A DNA stretch of 64,000 nucleotides from Exiguobacterium acetylicum. Lineage in GTDB: Bacteria; Bacillota; Bacilli; Exiguobacteriales; Exiguobacteriaceae. This document shows positions 1 through 8,923 of the stretch, in pieces. Position 1 is the stretch's first letter, and every line of letters begins with the position of its first letter. The translations under genes and the position numbers were made by a program. The notes under the pieces were generated by a model. It did no database searches. It saw only the letters and a program-made list of their open reading frames with translations, and was not told the DNA's origin. Where the stretch lies: assembly GCF_022170825.1 (NCBI RefSeq), contig NZ_CP081878.1:3112681-3176680 (forward strand), read 5' to 3'.

Positions 1-173
<173 letters not shown>

Positions 174-180
174 TGATCTT

Positions 181-214
181 ACGGTGTAACCCTCCGGTTG
201 CACCGTTTTTCTTT
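181..214 (+). terminator. Rho-independent terminator after the SDR gene
   Basis: An 11-bp stem starting ACGGTGTAACC pairs with GGTTGCACCGT across a 4-base loop (one G-T pair) and is followed by a T-rich run. It begins 8 bases after the SDR stop codon. Confidence 0.8.
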
Positions 215-313
215 TATCTCAAGACGTTCAGACCCGTAAATTATTTTCCGAATTCGTTTACCTCCCTGAAGTATTTTTATCAGGGTACAGGATAGGTAAA
301 GGGGGAAATATTT

Positions 314-1486
314 ATGCAAACAGCCATTACTTACTTACAACGGTGTCTTCAAATTCCAAGCGTCAATCCGATGGACGGGGAAGAAGCCGTCGCACGTTAT
401 GTGTACGACTTACTGATCGATCATCAAATTACGACAGAATGGATTGAAGTCTCACCGAAACGAATCTGTCTCGTCGCGACCGTTCCGGCGAGCGAAGACG
501 TTTCACGTCCTGCCGTGCTCGGGCTATCTGGACATCTCGATACGGTTCCGGTGCAAGGAGATGGCTGGACGAAAGATCCGTACGGTGGTGAAATCGAAGA
601 TGGACGCATTTATGGTCGCGGTGCTTCAGATATGAAATCAGGTGTCATGGCGATGGTGCAAGCACTGATTCAATATAGAGAACGTCAAGACCGTCCGAAC
701 ACCGTCAAACTTCTGATTACATCCGATGAGGAAAATGGGATGACAGGGGCTCGTCATTTGACCGAACAAGGGTATGCGGATGATTTAGATGCTTTGTTGA
801 TCACAGAACCAACGAGCGGGATGATTGGTTATGCGCAAAAAGGTGTCGTCGGAATCGAAGTGACGTGTCGCGGGAAAAGTGCGCACAGCTCTGCCCCGCA
901 ACTCGGACGCAATGCGATTGATGCCATGTATCGTGTCATTCAGGAAGTGAAGTCGGAACGCTTCTCGATCACGATGAATCATCACCCAGCGCTCGGTCCA
1001 GTCGTTGCGTCAATCACCTCGATTTCAGGAGGTGAAGGACCGAATGTCGTTCCAAGCCAGGCTTCGTTCTATATGGACATTCGGACGATTCCTGGATTCG
1101 GTCGAGAGGATGTTCTTGCTGCCTTTACAGAAATCGAACGTCGCCTTGTAGCAGAAGACCCTGAGTTTGAAATGAACGTGACGGTCATCAAGGATATTCC
1201 GTCATGTGAAACCGATGAACAGGCACCTTTCTTACAACAGGTCGCAGATACGATGGAGCAGGTCAGCGGCGTCATACCACGAAAAATCGCTATTCCAGGT
1301 GGTACGGATGGTGCCATGTTCAGCCAATCGAAAAAATCATTCCCGATTGCGATCGCTTCTTTCCATGATTTTCGTCTTGCACACCAAGTGGATGAGTCGA
1401 TTCTGTTATCCGAATATGAACAAACAATTGCGTTTTGTTTCAACTTAATTAAGACACCGCTGCATCAAGCACTTCACTCACATTAA
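314..1486 (+). CDS. M20 family metallopeptidase (ArgE/DapE-like deacylase)
   Basis: A 390-residue zinc-dependent amidohydrolase of the ArgE/DapE/ACY1 family, predicted cytosolic. Visible metal-site motifs: GHLDTVP (His74), the bridging Asp in GRGASDMKSG (Asp106), the catalytic pair in SDEENG (Glu139-Glu140), a TEPT motif, and a late HQVDE His near residue 361. A dimerisation lid domain sits between about residues 175 and 290. A GGGGGAA ribosome site 6-12 bases upstream supports the ATG. Family members remove acyl groups from amino acids (succinyl-diaminopimelate, acetyl-ornithine) or cleave dipeptides; nothing nearby fixes the substrate. It is a single-gene unit between two terminators. Confidence 0.85.
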   Translation: MQTAITYLQRCLQIPSVNPMDGEEAVARYVYDLLIDHQITTEWIEVSPKRICLVATVPASEDVSRPAVLGLSGHLDTVPVQGDGWTKDPYGGEIEDGRIYGRGASDMKSGVMAMVQALIQYRERQDRPNTVKLLITSDEENGMTGARHLTEQGYADDLDALLITEPTSGMIGYAQKGVVGIEVTCRGKSAHSSAPQLGRNAIDAMYRVIQEVKSERFSITMNHHPALGPVVASITSISGGEGPNVVPSQASFYMDIRTIPGFGREDVLAAFTEIERRLVAEDPEFEMNVTVIKDIPSCETDEQAPFLQQVADTMEQVSGVIPRKIAIPGGTDGAMFSQSKKSFPIAIASFHDFRLAHQVDESILLSEYEQTIAFCFNLIKTPLHQALHSH

Positions 1487-1488
1487 AC

Positions 1489-1539
1489 AAAGAAGGGACG
1501 ATTTTCGGGTACAATACCCAAAGTCGTCCCTTCTTTTTT
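1489..1539. terminator. Bidirectional terminator between convergent genes
   Basis: AAGAAGGGACGA pairs with TCGTCCCTTCTT around an inner hairpin (GGGTACAATACCC), flanked by A-rich sequence on the left and T-rich sequence on the right. It can end both the M20 peptidase gene and the reverse-strand gene at 1545-1895. Confidence 0.8.
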
Positions 1540-1544
1540 AGTCT

Positions 1545-1895
1545 CTATTCGTACACACCAAGCTGAGCCAACGCCTCACTTACATAACTTTGGTCACTAC
1601 GAAACTGATGACTCGTTTCCCCGTCAGACCAAGTGATGAAGACACGACCAAGTCGGTCGTATCGTAAGCTAAGATGAACCGTATCCTGCTCAAATACGAC
1701 TTCCCCCTGTAAAGACTCATGAACGCGGGCAAAATCGCGAATGAACGCATCGTATGCTACGAACGGGATGGAAAATCGTTGTTCGCTGTTTTCTCCTGTC
1801 ATCTGAATCGTCAATTCCTCTTTGACTGAATCTACGTCTAAAATCTCCCACTTTACACTATGTCCTTCTCCTCTGAATGCTATTCGATGTACCAT
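1545..1895 (-). CDS. Hypothetical protein, 116 residues
   Basis: I do not recognise a family. The protein is soluble, acidic and predicted mainly beta (alternating hydrophobic strands such as RFSIPFVAYDAFIRDF and VHLSLRYDRLGRVFITW), with no signal peptide, membrane segment or cysteine. The ATG at 1895 is preceded on the reverse strand by a purine-rich GGGAAGGGAG ribosome site. It is a single gene, convergent with the M20 peptidase and divergent from the DUF1801 gene, whose start lies 87 bases away. Its codon usage looks like that of its neighbours, so it is probably a real lineage gene of unknown role. Confidence 0.6.
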   Translation of the reverse strand: MVHRIAFRGEGHSVKWEILDVDSVKEELTIQMTGENSEQRFSIPFVAYDAFIRDFARVHESLQGEVVFEQDTVHLSLRYDRLGRVFITWSDGETSHQFRSDQSYVSEALAQLGVYE

Positions 1896-1981
1896 CCGAT
1901 TCTCTCCCTTCCCTATACAGGATATTCGCTTCCTTTTCTCGAAAGTAACCGATATCTTCTCAATGCGAAAGGAGTCTGCTT

Positions 1982-2407
1982 ATGTCTGATTCGCCAAAAA
2001 CAGGTCCTACAGAACAGTCCGTCGACGCTTTTCTAGCACAAGTCGAACCGCCGCAACGTCAAGCAGATGGTATCACATTACGTCAGTTCTTCGAAGAGAT
2101 CACGGGATACGAAGCCGTCCTTTGGGGTTCTTCCTTGATTGGTTATGGTGCCTATCATTATCGCTATGCCTCAGGTCATGAGGGCGACAGCTTTTATGTC
2201 GGTTTTTCTCCGCGGAAGACGAATCTTGTCCTGTATCTCGCGCTTGGTGAAGACGACGTATCAGAACGACTGCTTGCCACTCTCGGTACGTATCGACGCG
2301 GTAAGTCCTGTATCTACGTCAAACGATTGACTGACATCGACCTAGACGTGTTACGAGCGATGATCGAGCACTCGATTTACACGTTAAAAACCATGTACCC
2401 TTCTTGA
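1982..2407 (+). CDS. DUF1801 domain protein
   Basis: A 141-residue protein matching the DUF1801 (YdhG-like) pattern: N-terminal helix with VDAFLAQVEPPQRQADGITLRQ, then WGSSLIGYGAYHYRYASGHEGDSFYVGFSPRKTNLVLYL, the conserved segment of the fold, and a C-terminal helix carrying the CIYVKRLTDIDLDVLRAMI element. Family members are small cytosolic alpha/beta proteins; their biochemical role is not established. An AAAGGAG site 9 bases before the ATG supports the start. Transcribed alone, with a shared terminator downstream. Confidence 0.75.
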   Translation: MSDSPKTGPTEQSVDAFLAQVEPPQRQADGITLRQFFEEITGYEAVLWGSSLIGYGAYHYRYASGHEGDSFYVGFSPRKTNLVLYLALGEDDVSERLLATLGTYRRGKSCIYVKRLTDIDLDVLRAMIEHSIYTLKTMYPS

Positions 2408-2418
2408 TTTCACACAAA

Positions 2419-2449
2419 AACAGCCGAAGCGGATTCGCTTCGGCTGTCC
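2419..2449. terminator. Bidirectional terminator
   Basis: ACAGCCGAAGCG and CGCTTCGGCTGT form a perfect 12-bp stem with a 4-base loop, with an A-run on the left. It separates the convergent DUF1801 and MFS genes. Confidence 0.85.
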
Positions 2450-2459
2450 TGTTATCGAA

Positions 2460-3698
2460 TTAATGTCCGCCTTCTGTCCGATCGATATGGCGAATGTGTT
2501 TGAGATTGACCCCGATGATGATGACGGATAAGAGGACAAAGCCACTTCCGACATAAAACGGTAAGTTCGCGTTGAAGATTTCAGCCAATTTACCGGCCAT
2601 GAATGGCGCAATGGCTGCCCCGAGAAAACGTAGGAAACTGTATGCCGCAGATGCTGTCGAACGTTCGACAGGTGCTGCGTCCATGACAGCTGTCGTGATG
2701 AGCGTGTTATTATTCCCAAGCACAGCTCCCGCCAAGATGACACAGACGATGACGACGGCTGGTGTTTCCGTAAAGATCCCCATTAACAGAAGCAAGATCG
2801 CAAATGTAATCAACATCATGACCATCGCTTTGATCGTTCCGAACCATTGTTTTAGTTTCGGAGCTGTTAAAACCGATGTGATCGCAAGTAACATTCCCCA
2901 GCCGAGGAAGACGAATCCGAGTCCTTGAGCTGGTAGCTTCATGACGAACGGTGCATAAGCCATGATTGTAAAGAAACCAACGTTATAAAGTGCTGCAACG
3001 ATTCCGAGTGTCAACAGCGAACGATGCTTCATCGCTTGGAACGGTGCTTTCAGCGACAACTTTTGTTTCGGTGCAGCAGATGCTGCTGGTTTTGGCATTA
3101 AGAAAAGCAAGACAAGAAACGCAATGACCATGATTGTCGCAACACCCATGAATGGGGCGCGCCATGTGATTGATCCGAGCGTTCCGCCTAATAGTGGTCC
3201 AATCGAAATCCCAAGACCAACGGCTGCTTCATACAAAATGATAGCTTTTGCTGTTCCGCCCGATGACAGCGAAACGATCGCAGCGAGTGCGGTTGCGACG
3301 AACAAGGCGTTTCCTAGTCCCCAACCACCGCGTAGCGCGACGAGCGTCCAAATGCTGTCTGCTTGTGAAGCAAAACCAGCAACGACTGCGATGACGGCGA
3401 TCCCGAGCATTAATGTTCCTTTTTGACCGATCCGTGACGAGATCGCACCCGTGATTAACATCGCAAATGCCATGACGGCGTTATAACTTGTAAATAAGAG
3501 CGTTACCTCACTTTTTGATGCTTCTAAATTCTCGGCAATCGTCGGTAAGACCGGATTGACGAGACCCATTCCCATGAATGCTGTGATGCTGGCGAAAAAG
3601 ACTGCCCAAACAGCAATCGGTTGATGGAATAATCCATGTTTACTTTCTGCTAATACCGTTTCCGGCTCAAGCGTCGTTGTTTTTTCAGCAAGTGCCAT
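2460..3698 (-). CDS. MFS multidrug efflux transporter (ACDE-type)
   Basis: A 412-residue, 12-helix major facilitator. The N-terminus is cytosolic (about 28 residues), followed by TM1 with GMGLVNPVLPTIAENL, motif A between TM2 and TM3 (GAISSRIGQKGTLMLG) and the antiporter motif C region AAVGLGISIGPLLGGTLG in TM5, which marks it as a drug:H+ antiporter type. Closest in pattern to the Bacillus YfmO/YceJ group. The ATG follows an AGAAGGGA site. It starts only 26 bases after the CBS-domain gene ends, so both are likely cotranscribed from the promoter region at 4200-4265 that carries two MarR-type palindromes. Inference: MarR-controlled export of a toxic compound. Confidence 0.85.
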   Translation of the reverse strand: MALAEKTTTLEPETVLAESKHGLFHQPIAVWAVFFASITAFMGMGLVNPVLPTIAENLEASKSEVTLLFTSYNAVMAFAMLITGAISSRIGQKGTLMLGIAVIAVVAGFASQADSIWTLVALRGGWGLGNALFVATALAAIVSLSSGGTAKAIILYEAAVGLGISIGPLLGGTLGSITWRAPFMGVATIMVIAFLVLLFLMPKPAASAAPKQKLSLKAPFQAMKHRSLLTLGIVAALYNVGFFTIMAYAPFVMKLPAQGLGFVFLGWGMLLAITSVLTAPKLKQWFGTIKAMVMMLITFAILLLLMGIFTETPAVVIVCVILAGAVLGNNNTLITTAVMDAAPVERSTASAAYSFLRFLGAAIAPFMAGKLAEIFNANLPFYVGSGFVLLSVIIIGVNLKHIRHIDRTEGGH

Positions 3699-3724
3699 AG
3701 TGTCCCTTCTTTCTATTGATTGTG

Positions 3725-4180
3725 TTACATGAACTGTTTAAACGAATTTCGGATAACGTCGCCCCGACTAATGATCCCAACAAGACGTCCTGCTTTGAGA
3801 ATCGGAAGTTTTTTGATTCGTTTTGCGCCAAGTGTCGCCGCGATCTCTTCCATTTCTGTATCAGCGTCCGCTGTTACGACCTTCAGGCGTGCAAGCTCCA
3901 TGACAGGTCGATTCAAGATGTGACGAATCCGGTCTTCGTAGCCTTCTTCGTCCCCTTTGATGACATCTACATATAAGAACGTGTCGACGATGATGTCTTT
4001 GTGTTTCCCGATCGCTCGCATGATATCTCCGTCACTGATATATCCGACGACCTCCTGCTCGGCATTGATGACGGGAACGCCACTAATACCCGACTGAATG
4101 AATCGTTCAATGACCGTACGAATCAGATCTGTATCGTGTACCGTGATGACTTCTTGTTTCATCGACTCATAAGCTTTCAT
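3725..4180 (-). CDS. CBS domain-containing protein
   Basis: 151 residues from the chosen ATG. The frame extends 10 codons upstream to 4210, but an AAAGGAG site sits 8 bases before the ATG at 4180 and decides the start. The protein is just two CBS motifs (about residues 1-60 and 90-145), each with the typical pattern: SGISGVPVINAEQEVVGYIS with DGDIMRAI, and KLPILKAGRLVGIISRGDVIR. CBS pairs bind adenosyl ligands (AMP, ATP, SAM, c-di-AMP) and act as sensors; the ligand here is unknown. First gene of a probable two-gene operon with the MFS pump, divergent from marR. Confidence 0.85.
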   Translation of the reverse strand: MKAYESMKQEVITVHDTDLIRTVIERFIQSGISGVPVINAEQEVVGYISDGDIMRAIGKHKDIIVDTFLYVDVIKGDEEGYEDRIRHILNRPVMELARLKVVTADADTEMEEIAATLGAKRIKKLPILKAGRLVGIISRGDVIRNSFKQFM

Positions 4181-4219
4181 CTGAATTCTCCTTTGTCGTT
4201 CGTTTCTCATCTATTAAAG

Positions 4220-4263
4220 TTGTATGATACAATTAAAAGAACAAAAATGATTGTATAATACAA
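4220..4263. promoter_or_regulatory. Twin 13-bp palindromic operators (MarR-type)
   Basis: Two perfect inverted repeats of the same sequence, TTGTATGATACAA at 4220-4232 and TTGTATAATACAA at 4251-4263, differ only in the central base. They are 31 bp apart centre to centre, about three helical turns. They lie between the divergent CBS/MFS pair and the MarR gene. MarR dimers bind such palindromes, so these are the likely operators; the second contains a TATAAT hexamer. The binding protein is inferred from adjacency. Confidence 0.75.
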
Positions 4264-4295
4264 CTACAACTCTGTCAAGCCTCCTGCTTTTCGCA

Positions 4296-4323
4296 TTGAC
4301 AGCTTATCCACATTGGGTAATCA
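4296..4323 (+). promoter_or_regulatory. Probable marR promoter
   Basis: TTGACA at 4296-4301, a 16-base spacer, and TAATCA at 4318-4323, 40 bases before the MarR ATG. A single DnaA-box 9-mer (4304-4312) lies in the spacer and is probably chance. Confidence 0.45.
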
Positions 4324-4362
4324 TGAGGGACAGAGAGACTTTTTCGAAAGGGGAGATACCCG

Positions 4363-4785
4363 ATGTCTCAACAAGCACTCGAAACCATTGAATTGGAGCT
4401 AGCGATTCTGATCCGACGCTTAACGACAGCGACGGCTGACAATCGTAATTTGGATCGTGCTTCCTACCTCTTACTGCGACAATTAGCGGATTCCGGCAAG
4501 GTCGGTGTCAAAACGCTTGCCCGTGAGCTTCAGCTCGATGTCTCAACCGTCAGTCGCCAAGCCGCGGCACTTGATCAGAAACAACTCGTTGAAAAAGTAA
4601 AAGATCCGACAGATGGACGGGCCTTCTTCTATCACATCACAGATAAAGGACAAGAAGAGCTCACGATTTACCGGACAGCGCGCCTCGCGAGCATCGAACG
4701 TCTCCTGACGGATTGGCCGGCAGATGATGCCAAAGATTTCGGACGCCTGTTGCAACAATTCAACCGTGCTTTGCGCGAACGATAA
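4363..4785 (+). CDS. MarR family transcriptional regulator
   Basis: 140 residues with the MarR winged helix: dimerisation helix (residues 1-30), LRQLADSGKVGVKTLARELQLDVSTVSRQAAALDQKQLVEK as the helix-turn-helix (about 41-80), the wing KDPTDGRAFFYHITDKGQEEL (about 80-103, with the DxR-type signature), and a C-terminal dimer helix. An AAGGGGAGA site precedes the ATG by 6 bases. MarR proteins usually repress themselves and a neighbouring efflux operon and release DNA on binding a phenolic or lipophilic ligand or on thiol oxidation; no cysteine is present, so a ligand mechanism is favoured. Divergent from the CBS/MFS operon. Confidence 0.9.
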   Translation: MSQQALETIELELAILIRRLTTATADNRNLDRASYLLLRQLADSGKVGVKTLARELQLDVSTVSRQAAALDQKQLVEKVKDPTDGRAFFYHITDKGQEELTIYRTARLASIERLLTDWPADDAKDFGRLLQQFNRALRER

Positions 4786-4801
4786 CGGAATTACACCATT
4801 T

Positions 4802-4845
4802 AAAAGAACGGACGCGAAATCAATCGATTTCGCGTCCGTTCTTTT
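4802..4845. terminator. Bidirectional terminator, 20-bp perfect stem
   Basis: A perfect 20-bp stem with a 4-base loop (arm core GAACGGACGCGAAATC), with an A-run before and a T-run after. It separates marR from the convergent mmuM gene. Confidence 0.9.
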
Positions 4846-4854
4846 CGTCATTAT

Positions 4855-5790
4855 TCATGATGTATGAGAAACCTGACAAACCGACCGAATTTGTGCGATA
4901 TGCTCGGGTGACGTCCGGCAACAACCGCCAATCAATCGTGCCCCTGCCTCATACCACGTCTTCGCGACAGTTTGAAACGATGTACACTGATTCGTACCCG
5001 ACCAGGTTTTTGCGACCGGATCATAGATCTCACCAGAGTTCGGATAGACGATGATTGGTACATCCGTCAACGCCTTGACGTGGCGAATGAAATCAGTCGC
5101 GTAAGACGCTGGAAAACAATTTGCACCGATTGCTGCTAGTTGCGGGTGCTGTCCGATCGTCTCGATGCATGTCGCGAGTGCCGTTCCTTCACTGATGTGC
5201 GTCGCATCTTGAAGCGAGAACGTCAACCAAGCAGAGACGTCCGGATAGGCTTCGAGAATCCGGAATAACACGATTGCCTCCTCGAGCGACGGAATCGTCT
5301 CGAACGCTAATAGATCAGCACCTGCTTCAATTAATGCCTCGATCCGTGGTCGATGGAAAGCTTCTAGCACGTCCTGTGACACACCGTAATGACCGCGATA
5401 TTCAGAACCATCCGCTAAGTAGGCCCCATAAGGACCAACCGATCCTGCAATCAGTGCGTCACTCTTTCCGCTACGCGCGCGTGCATCTTGCGCCAATGTG
5501 ACCGTTTGACGAATCAAAGCGTTTGCTTCATCCGTTTCGATGTGACGTTGCTTCAATCCGTCAATGCTTGCTTGATAGCTTGAGGTGATGGCAACGTCTG
5601 CGCCTACTTCAAAATAGTCGTGATGGACGCGTTCGATCTGTTCCGGTGCTTCAATTAAGAGGCGTGCGGACCAGAGCGGATCATTCAGGTCGAATCCCTT
5701 TTGTTCAAGTTCGGTCGCAAGGGCACCATCTAAGATGAGAAAAGGAACTTCCTGTAATCGTTGATCAACTGGATTTTTGATTCGGGACAT
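4855..5790 (-). CDS. mmuM: Homocysteine S-methyltransferase (S-methylmethionine dependent)
   Basis: 311 residues from the ATG at 5790; the frame is open to 5838 but a GGAG site 8 bases before 5790 fixes the start. The TIM-barrel methyltransferase transfers a methyl group from S-methylmethionine (or SAM) to homocysteine, giving methionine. Zinc-binding cysteines are visible in IGANCFPAS and in [10 protein letters not shown] near the C-terminus; the N-terminus has the [10 protein letters not shown] motif typical of the family. Length matches Bacillus and E. coli MmuM. The start lies 26 bases inside the end of mmuP, so the two are translationally coupled, and both lie behind a SAM-I riboswitch. 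Confidence 0.92.
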   Translation of the reverse strand: MSRIKNPVDQRLQEVPFLILDGALATELEQKGFDLNDPLWSARLLIEAPEQIERVHHDYFEVGADVAITSSYQASIDGLKQRHIETDEANALIRQTVTLAQDARARSGKSDALIAGSVGPYGAYLADGSEYRGHYGVSQDVLEAFHRPRIEALIEAGADLLAFETIPSLEEAIVLFRILEAYPDVSAWLTFSLQDATHISEGTALATCIETIGQHPQLAAIGANCFPASYATDFIRHVKALTDVPIIVYPNSGEIYDPVAKTWSGTNQCTSFQTVAKTWYEAGARLIGGCCRTSPEHIAQIRSVCQVSHTS

Positions 5791-7168
5791 CTTCAACACT
5801 CCGTTTCTTAGAAGAATTCGTGAACGCATGAACGACATAACAGATCACGATGAATGGAATACCGCAGTACAAGGCAATTCGTTGTGTCGGATCAAATCCG
5901 ATACCAATCAGGGAAATCAAACAGACAACGAAGGCTGCGATCGGTACGAATGGAAAGAGTGGTGTACGATAGACTAATTCGTCGACCGTATGCCCTTCGC
6001 GGAGGAATTGTTTCCGGAAGCGATATTGCGCAACACTAATACTCATCCAGACGACAACAACCGCAAGTCCGGAAATCGAGACGAGCGCGATATAGACACT
6101 TCCTGCTGCATAGATGCTAGAAAGCAAGGCAAGTCCTCCACCGAGCATGCTAAACAATACAGCTCGAAGTGGAACCCCACTTGGCGTCACCTGTGCAAAG
6201 AAGCGCGGAATCATGCGTTCGTTCGCAAGCGACCAGAGCATCCTTGAGGCAGCATAAAGCCCAGAGTTCGCAGCTGACAAAATGGCGGTCAAGATGACGA
6301 AGTTCATCACGTCTGCTGCGTAGGGAATTCCAATTCGTTCAAACACGGCGACGAATGGACTTTCAAGTACGCCCTTTCCTTCCGTTGGTAACAAGACGGC
6401 TAATACGATGATCGTCCCAACGAAAAAGAGGACCAGTCGTAGAATCGTCGTCCGGATTGCAAGCGGAATCGTCCGTTTCGGATCGACCGCTTCACCCGCT
6501 GCTACACCGATCAATTCCGTTCCCGAGTAAGCAAAGTTCACCGCAAGCATCGTCATAAAGATGACAAATGCACCGTTCGGGAACAATCCACCTTCGGTTA
6601 ATGAAGAAAAGAATGGTGCCGGGCTACCATCTTGCAATGGAATGAAGCCGACGATTGCTCCGGCACCAAGTAAAATGAACGCAATGATCGTTACGACCTT
6701 AATGGCAGAGAACCAAAACTCGACTTCAGCGAACACGCGGACCTTCAAAACGTTGATCCCAAGGATCATCGCAGCGAATAATGCACTGAACACCCAGACA
6801 GGAACGGATGGGAACCAGCGTTGCATCAAAATGCCTGCTGCCGTGAATTCTGAACCGAGGGCGACCGTCCACGTCAGCCAGTAGAGCCAGGCCACTGTAT
6901 AACCTGTGCCAGGTCCGATATACTTTGTCGCGTATTTATGGAATGAACCGGTTTCCGGCATGTGCACCGCCAGTTCACCGAGACTTAACATGACTAAGTA
7001 AACGACGACGGCTCCGATCAAATACGACAAAATCGTTCCGACGCGCCCTGCTTGTTCCAATGTATAGCCTGTACTTAAAAATAACCCTGTTCCAATGACA
7101 CCACCTAACGACAGCATGATCAGATGACGTGATTCCATCTTTCGTCGAAAAGCCCCGCTTGTTTTCAT
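5765..7168 (-). CDS. mmuP: Amino-acid permease, probable S-methylmethionine permease
   Basis: 467 residues, 12 predicted membrane helices, amino acid-polyamine-organocation superfamily. It begins with the family motif [23 protein letters not shown] in TM1 and has the E-S-G-like [20 protein letters not shown] segment in TM6 and conserved [18 protein letters not shown] after TM7. The ATG follows a GAGGAGGAA site. Overlap with mmuM and the SAM-I riboswitch upstream argue for uptake of S-methylmethionine (or methionine) rather than another amino acid, as in the mmuPM operons of E. coli and Bacillus. Substrate assignment is by context. Confidence 0.85.
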   Translation of the reverse strand: MKTSGAFRRKMESRHLIMLSLGGVIGTGLFLSTGYTLEQAGRVGTILSYLIGAVVVYLVMLSLGELAVHMPETGSFHKYATKYIGPGTGYTVAWLYWLTWTVALGSEFTAAGILMQRWFPSVPVWVFSALFAAMILGINVLKVRVFAEVEFWFSAIKVVTIIAFILLGAGAIVGFIPLQDGSPAPFFSSLTEGGLFPNGAFVIFMTMLAVNFAYSGTELIGVAAGEAVDPKRTIPLAIRTTILRLVLFFVGTIIVLAVLLPTEGKGVLESPFVAVFERIGIPYAADVMNFVILTAILSAANSGLYAASRMLWSLANERMIPRFFAQVTPSGVPLRAVLFSMLGGGLALLSSIYAAGSVYIALVSISGLAVVVVWMSISVAQYRFRKQFLREGHTVDELVYRTPLFPFVPIAAFVVCLISLIGIGFDPTQRIALYCGIPFIVICYVVHAFTNSSKKRSVEDVPNQKSS

Positions 7169-7202
7169 GAATCCGTTTCCTCCTCATTCAACCTATTCCA
7201 AA

Positions 7203-7347
7203 CAAAAAACGCATCCTCACGGATGCGTCGGTCGACAATTCGGAAATCTTATCGATCGGGTGCAGCACCCGCAGGAATTAGCACAGTATCTTTCGACCTG
7301 TTGCTGAGGTTTCATAGGGCCAGTCCCTCCACCTCTCTGGATAAGTA
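7203..7347 (-). ncRNA. SAM-I (S-box) riboswitch with terminator platform
   Basis: Read on the reverse strand from 7347, the sequence shows the S-box core in order: CTTATCCAGAGAGGTGGAGG, then GACTGGCCC, the GAAACC junction, CAGCAAC, and later strands closing P3 and P4 (CTGCGGGTGC...GCACCCG). It ends in an intrinsic terminator, GCATCCGTGAGGATGC followed by six or more T (7203-7228). In this class, SAM binding favours the terminator, so mmuP-mmuM is expressed when SAM is low. The recognisable core is nearly identical to the family consensus. Confidence 0.95.
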
Positions 7348-7361
7348 TGTAATTGTTCCTA

Positions 7362-7390
7362 ACCCTATCAAGTCTTTTTCGAATTGTCAA
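7362..7390 (-). promoter_or_regulatory. Promoter of the mmuPM leader
   Basis: On the reverse strand, TTGACA (7385-7390) and TAGGGT (7362-7367) are separated by 17 bases. The predicted start falls just before the S-box aptamer. Confidence 0.65.
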
Positions 7391-7411
7391 CACAATTCAG
7401 AATACTCCTAT

Positions 7412-7449
7412 CAAAAAAACATTCCGCATCGTGATGACCCGGAATGTTT
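7412..7449 (-). terminator. Terminator of the pyruvyl-transferase gene
   Basis: On the reverse strand AAACATTCC and GGAATGTTT pair across a loop and run into a stretch of seven T, 8 bases past the stop codon. Confidence 0.8.
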
Positions 7450-7456
7450 GAACGCT

Positions 7457-8923
7457 TTATTTTTTTGCGAATAAATCAGCTGTTTTCAATGCTGCACGAA
7501 CCGCTTTCCGGTTCAATGTTCCTTGCTGATGTTTCATTTTTTTCGTTTGTTCGGCCAGTTGCGCTTTCAAGGCTGCAATCTCTTGATCCTTTTGAGCCGT
7601 TCCTGTTTGTTTCTGCAATGCTTTGATTTTCTTATCTTTTTCAGCTAATTGCGCTTTCGTCTGCTTTTGTGCATCCGCAATCTTCTTCTCTTGTTCTGGG
7701 AAGAAACGTTCGAAACGTGCTACTGCTTCCTCAAGACTCACGCCAGAGATCGGTTGGACCGGTGGGAGCAACTCGGTTTGTGCCATTTGACGATCAAACG
7801 GAACATTCTCAGGATAGTTCGTCTCTTGATAGATATGCTCAAGATTATTGACATTCAAGAAATCAACGAAGTTGTCGAAGTTACGTGCTTGAACACGTAC
7901 TGGACTTTGGAAGTCAGCGTTTGCTACGACGTCAGATAATTGTGTATCTGCTTTGATATCGTTCGCCCAAATATGTGTCAATTGATGATAATCCGTCAAT
8001 TCGCGCATCCGTGCATCCTTTGGAATGAGAATGCTTGGCGTACCCGCAAGCGTCGCCGTGATGTTTCCGTGTAAACGAGCTCCGAAGCTGAGGTCTGCTT
8101 GTCCGATGAAATCGAACCACGTTTGTGCGTTCAAGAAGAAACGAACACGGTCATTCATATAAGCAGGATCCGACATCTTCACTGGATAGTTCGTCACAGA
8201 CAAGTCCGCGATTGGATGCGTTCCTGTATACGTCAATTTCAGTTCCTTCATCCACTGTGGAATGAAGTAATGATTCGGATACTCTTCCATCCCGCGCGTA
8301 ATGAAATCAAGAACGTTTTGTGGTGCCAAGCGTGACGAGTTAACCGTAATCATCGATTCAGGCGTAATGTTCGTTTCGCGGATATTCAAATCACGACCAA
8401 ACGCATACATCGAAGGACATCCGATGACACGGTGATCGATCCCCTCGCGGAAGCCAAGACGCGTTAAGTATTTCGACGTGATTTCCCCACGAAGACCAAG
8501 CATGCTCGAACGCTCAAGAACGGCGCTGACGAATGCTTTAACATCTTCATCGAACGGGAATCCGCGGTCTAAGTCTGGTTCAAACGGTGCACGTAACCCG
8601 ACACCGATGACGACGACTGGAATTTTTAATTTTTTGATGAGACGTGTGTACTTCCGTAACGTCGGTACGAATTCTTTTCGGAATGCGTCTGCTAACGGAA
8701 TGACGTAGAGATCGAAGTTTGCATTGATCTCATCTGCTCGTTCTTCATCGTAATAGTAATAGTCCGGTGTAATCGTTGTACCTTCCGTCATCAACGTCCG
8801 AAAGATACTGTATTGATAAATGAGATTTCCAACGTTTCCTCCAATGGAATTATGTTTCATCAAATAAGGAGCATCGAACTGTTCGAATGGTGTCATACCT
8901 GCACGAATAATAATACGTTTCAT
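7457..8923 (-). CDS. Polysaccharide pyruvyl transferase family protein with C-terminal coiled coil
   Basis: 488 residues. Residues about 20-340 match the pyruvyl transferase fold: NSIGGNVGNLIYQYSIFRTL near the start, IGVGLRAPF, LGLRGEITSKYLTRLGF, HRVIGCPSMYAFG, and ADLSFGARLHGNITATLAGTPSILI with the conserved Arg-His. CsaB-like members move pyruvate from PEP to a cell-wall sugar. From about residue 405 the sequence becomes a charged heptad coiled coil (EKKIADAQKQTKAQLAEKDK, then QEIAALKAQLAEQTKK) and ends in a basic tail. No signal peptide. A GAGGGGAAG site precedes the ATG. No glycan genes adjoin it, so its acceptor is unknown. Confidence 0.8.
   Translation of the reverse strand: MKRIIIRAGMTPFEQFDAPYLMKHNSIGGNVGNLIYQYSIFRTLMTEGTTITPDYYYYDEERADEINANFDLYVIPLADAFRKEFVPTLRKYTRLIKKLKIPVVVIGVGLRAPFEPDLDRGFPFDEDVKAFVSAVLERSSMLGLRGEITSKYLTRLGFREGIDHRVIGCPSMYAFGRDLNIRETNITPESMITVNSSRLAPQNVLDFITRGMEEYPNHYFIPQWMKELKLTYTGTHPIADLSVTNYPVKMSDPAYMNDRVRFFLNAQTWFDFIGQADLSFGARLHGNITATLAGTPSILIPKDARMRELTDYHQLTHIWANDIKADTQLSDVVANADFQSPVRVQARNFDNFVDFLNVNNLEHIYQETNYPENVPFDRQMAQTELLPPVQPISGVSLEEAVARFERFFPEQEKKIADAQKQTKAQLAEKDKKIKALQKQTGTAQKDQEIAALKAQLAEQTKKMKHQQGTLNRKAVRAALKTADLFAKK

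Noticed and set aside
4304..4312. Perfect DnaA box in the marR promoter spacer
   Set aside because: A single 9-mer is expected by chance about once in two windows of this size; no second box is nearby.
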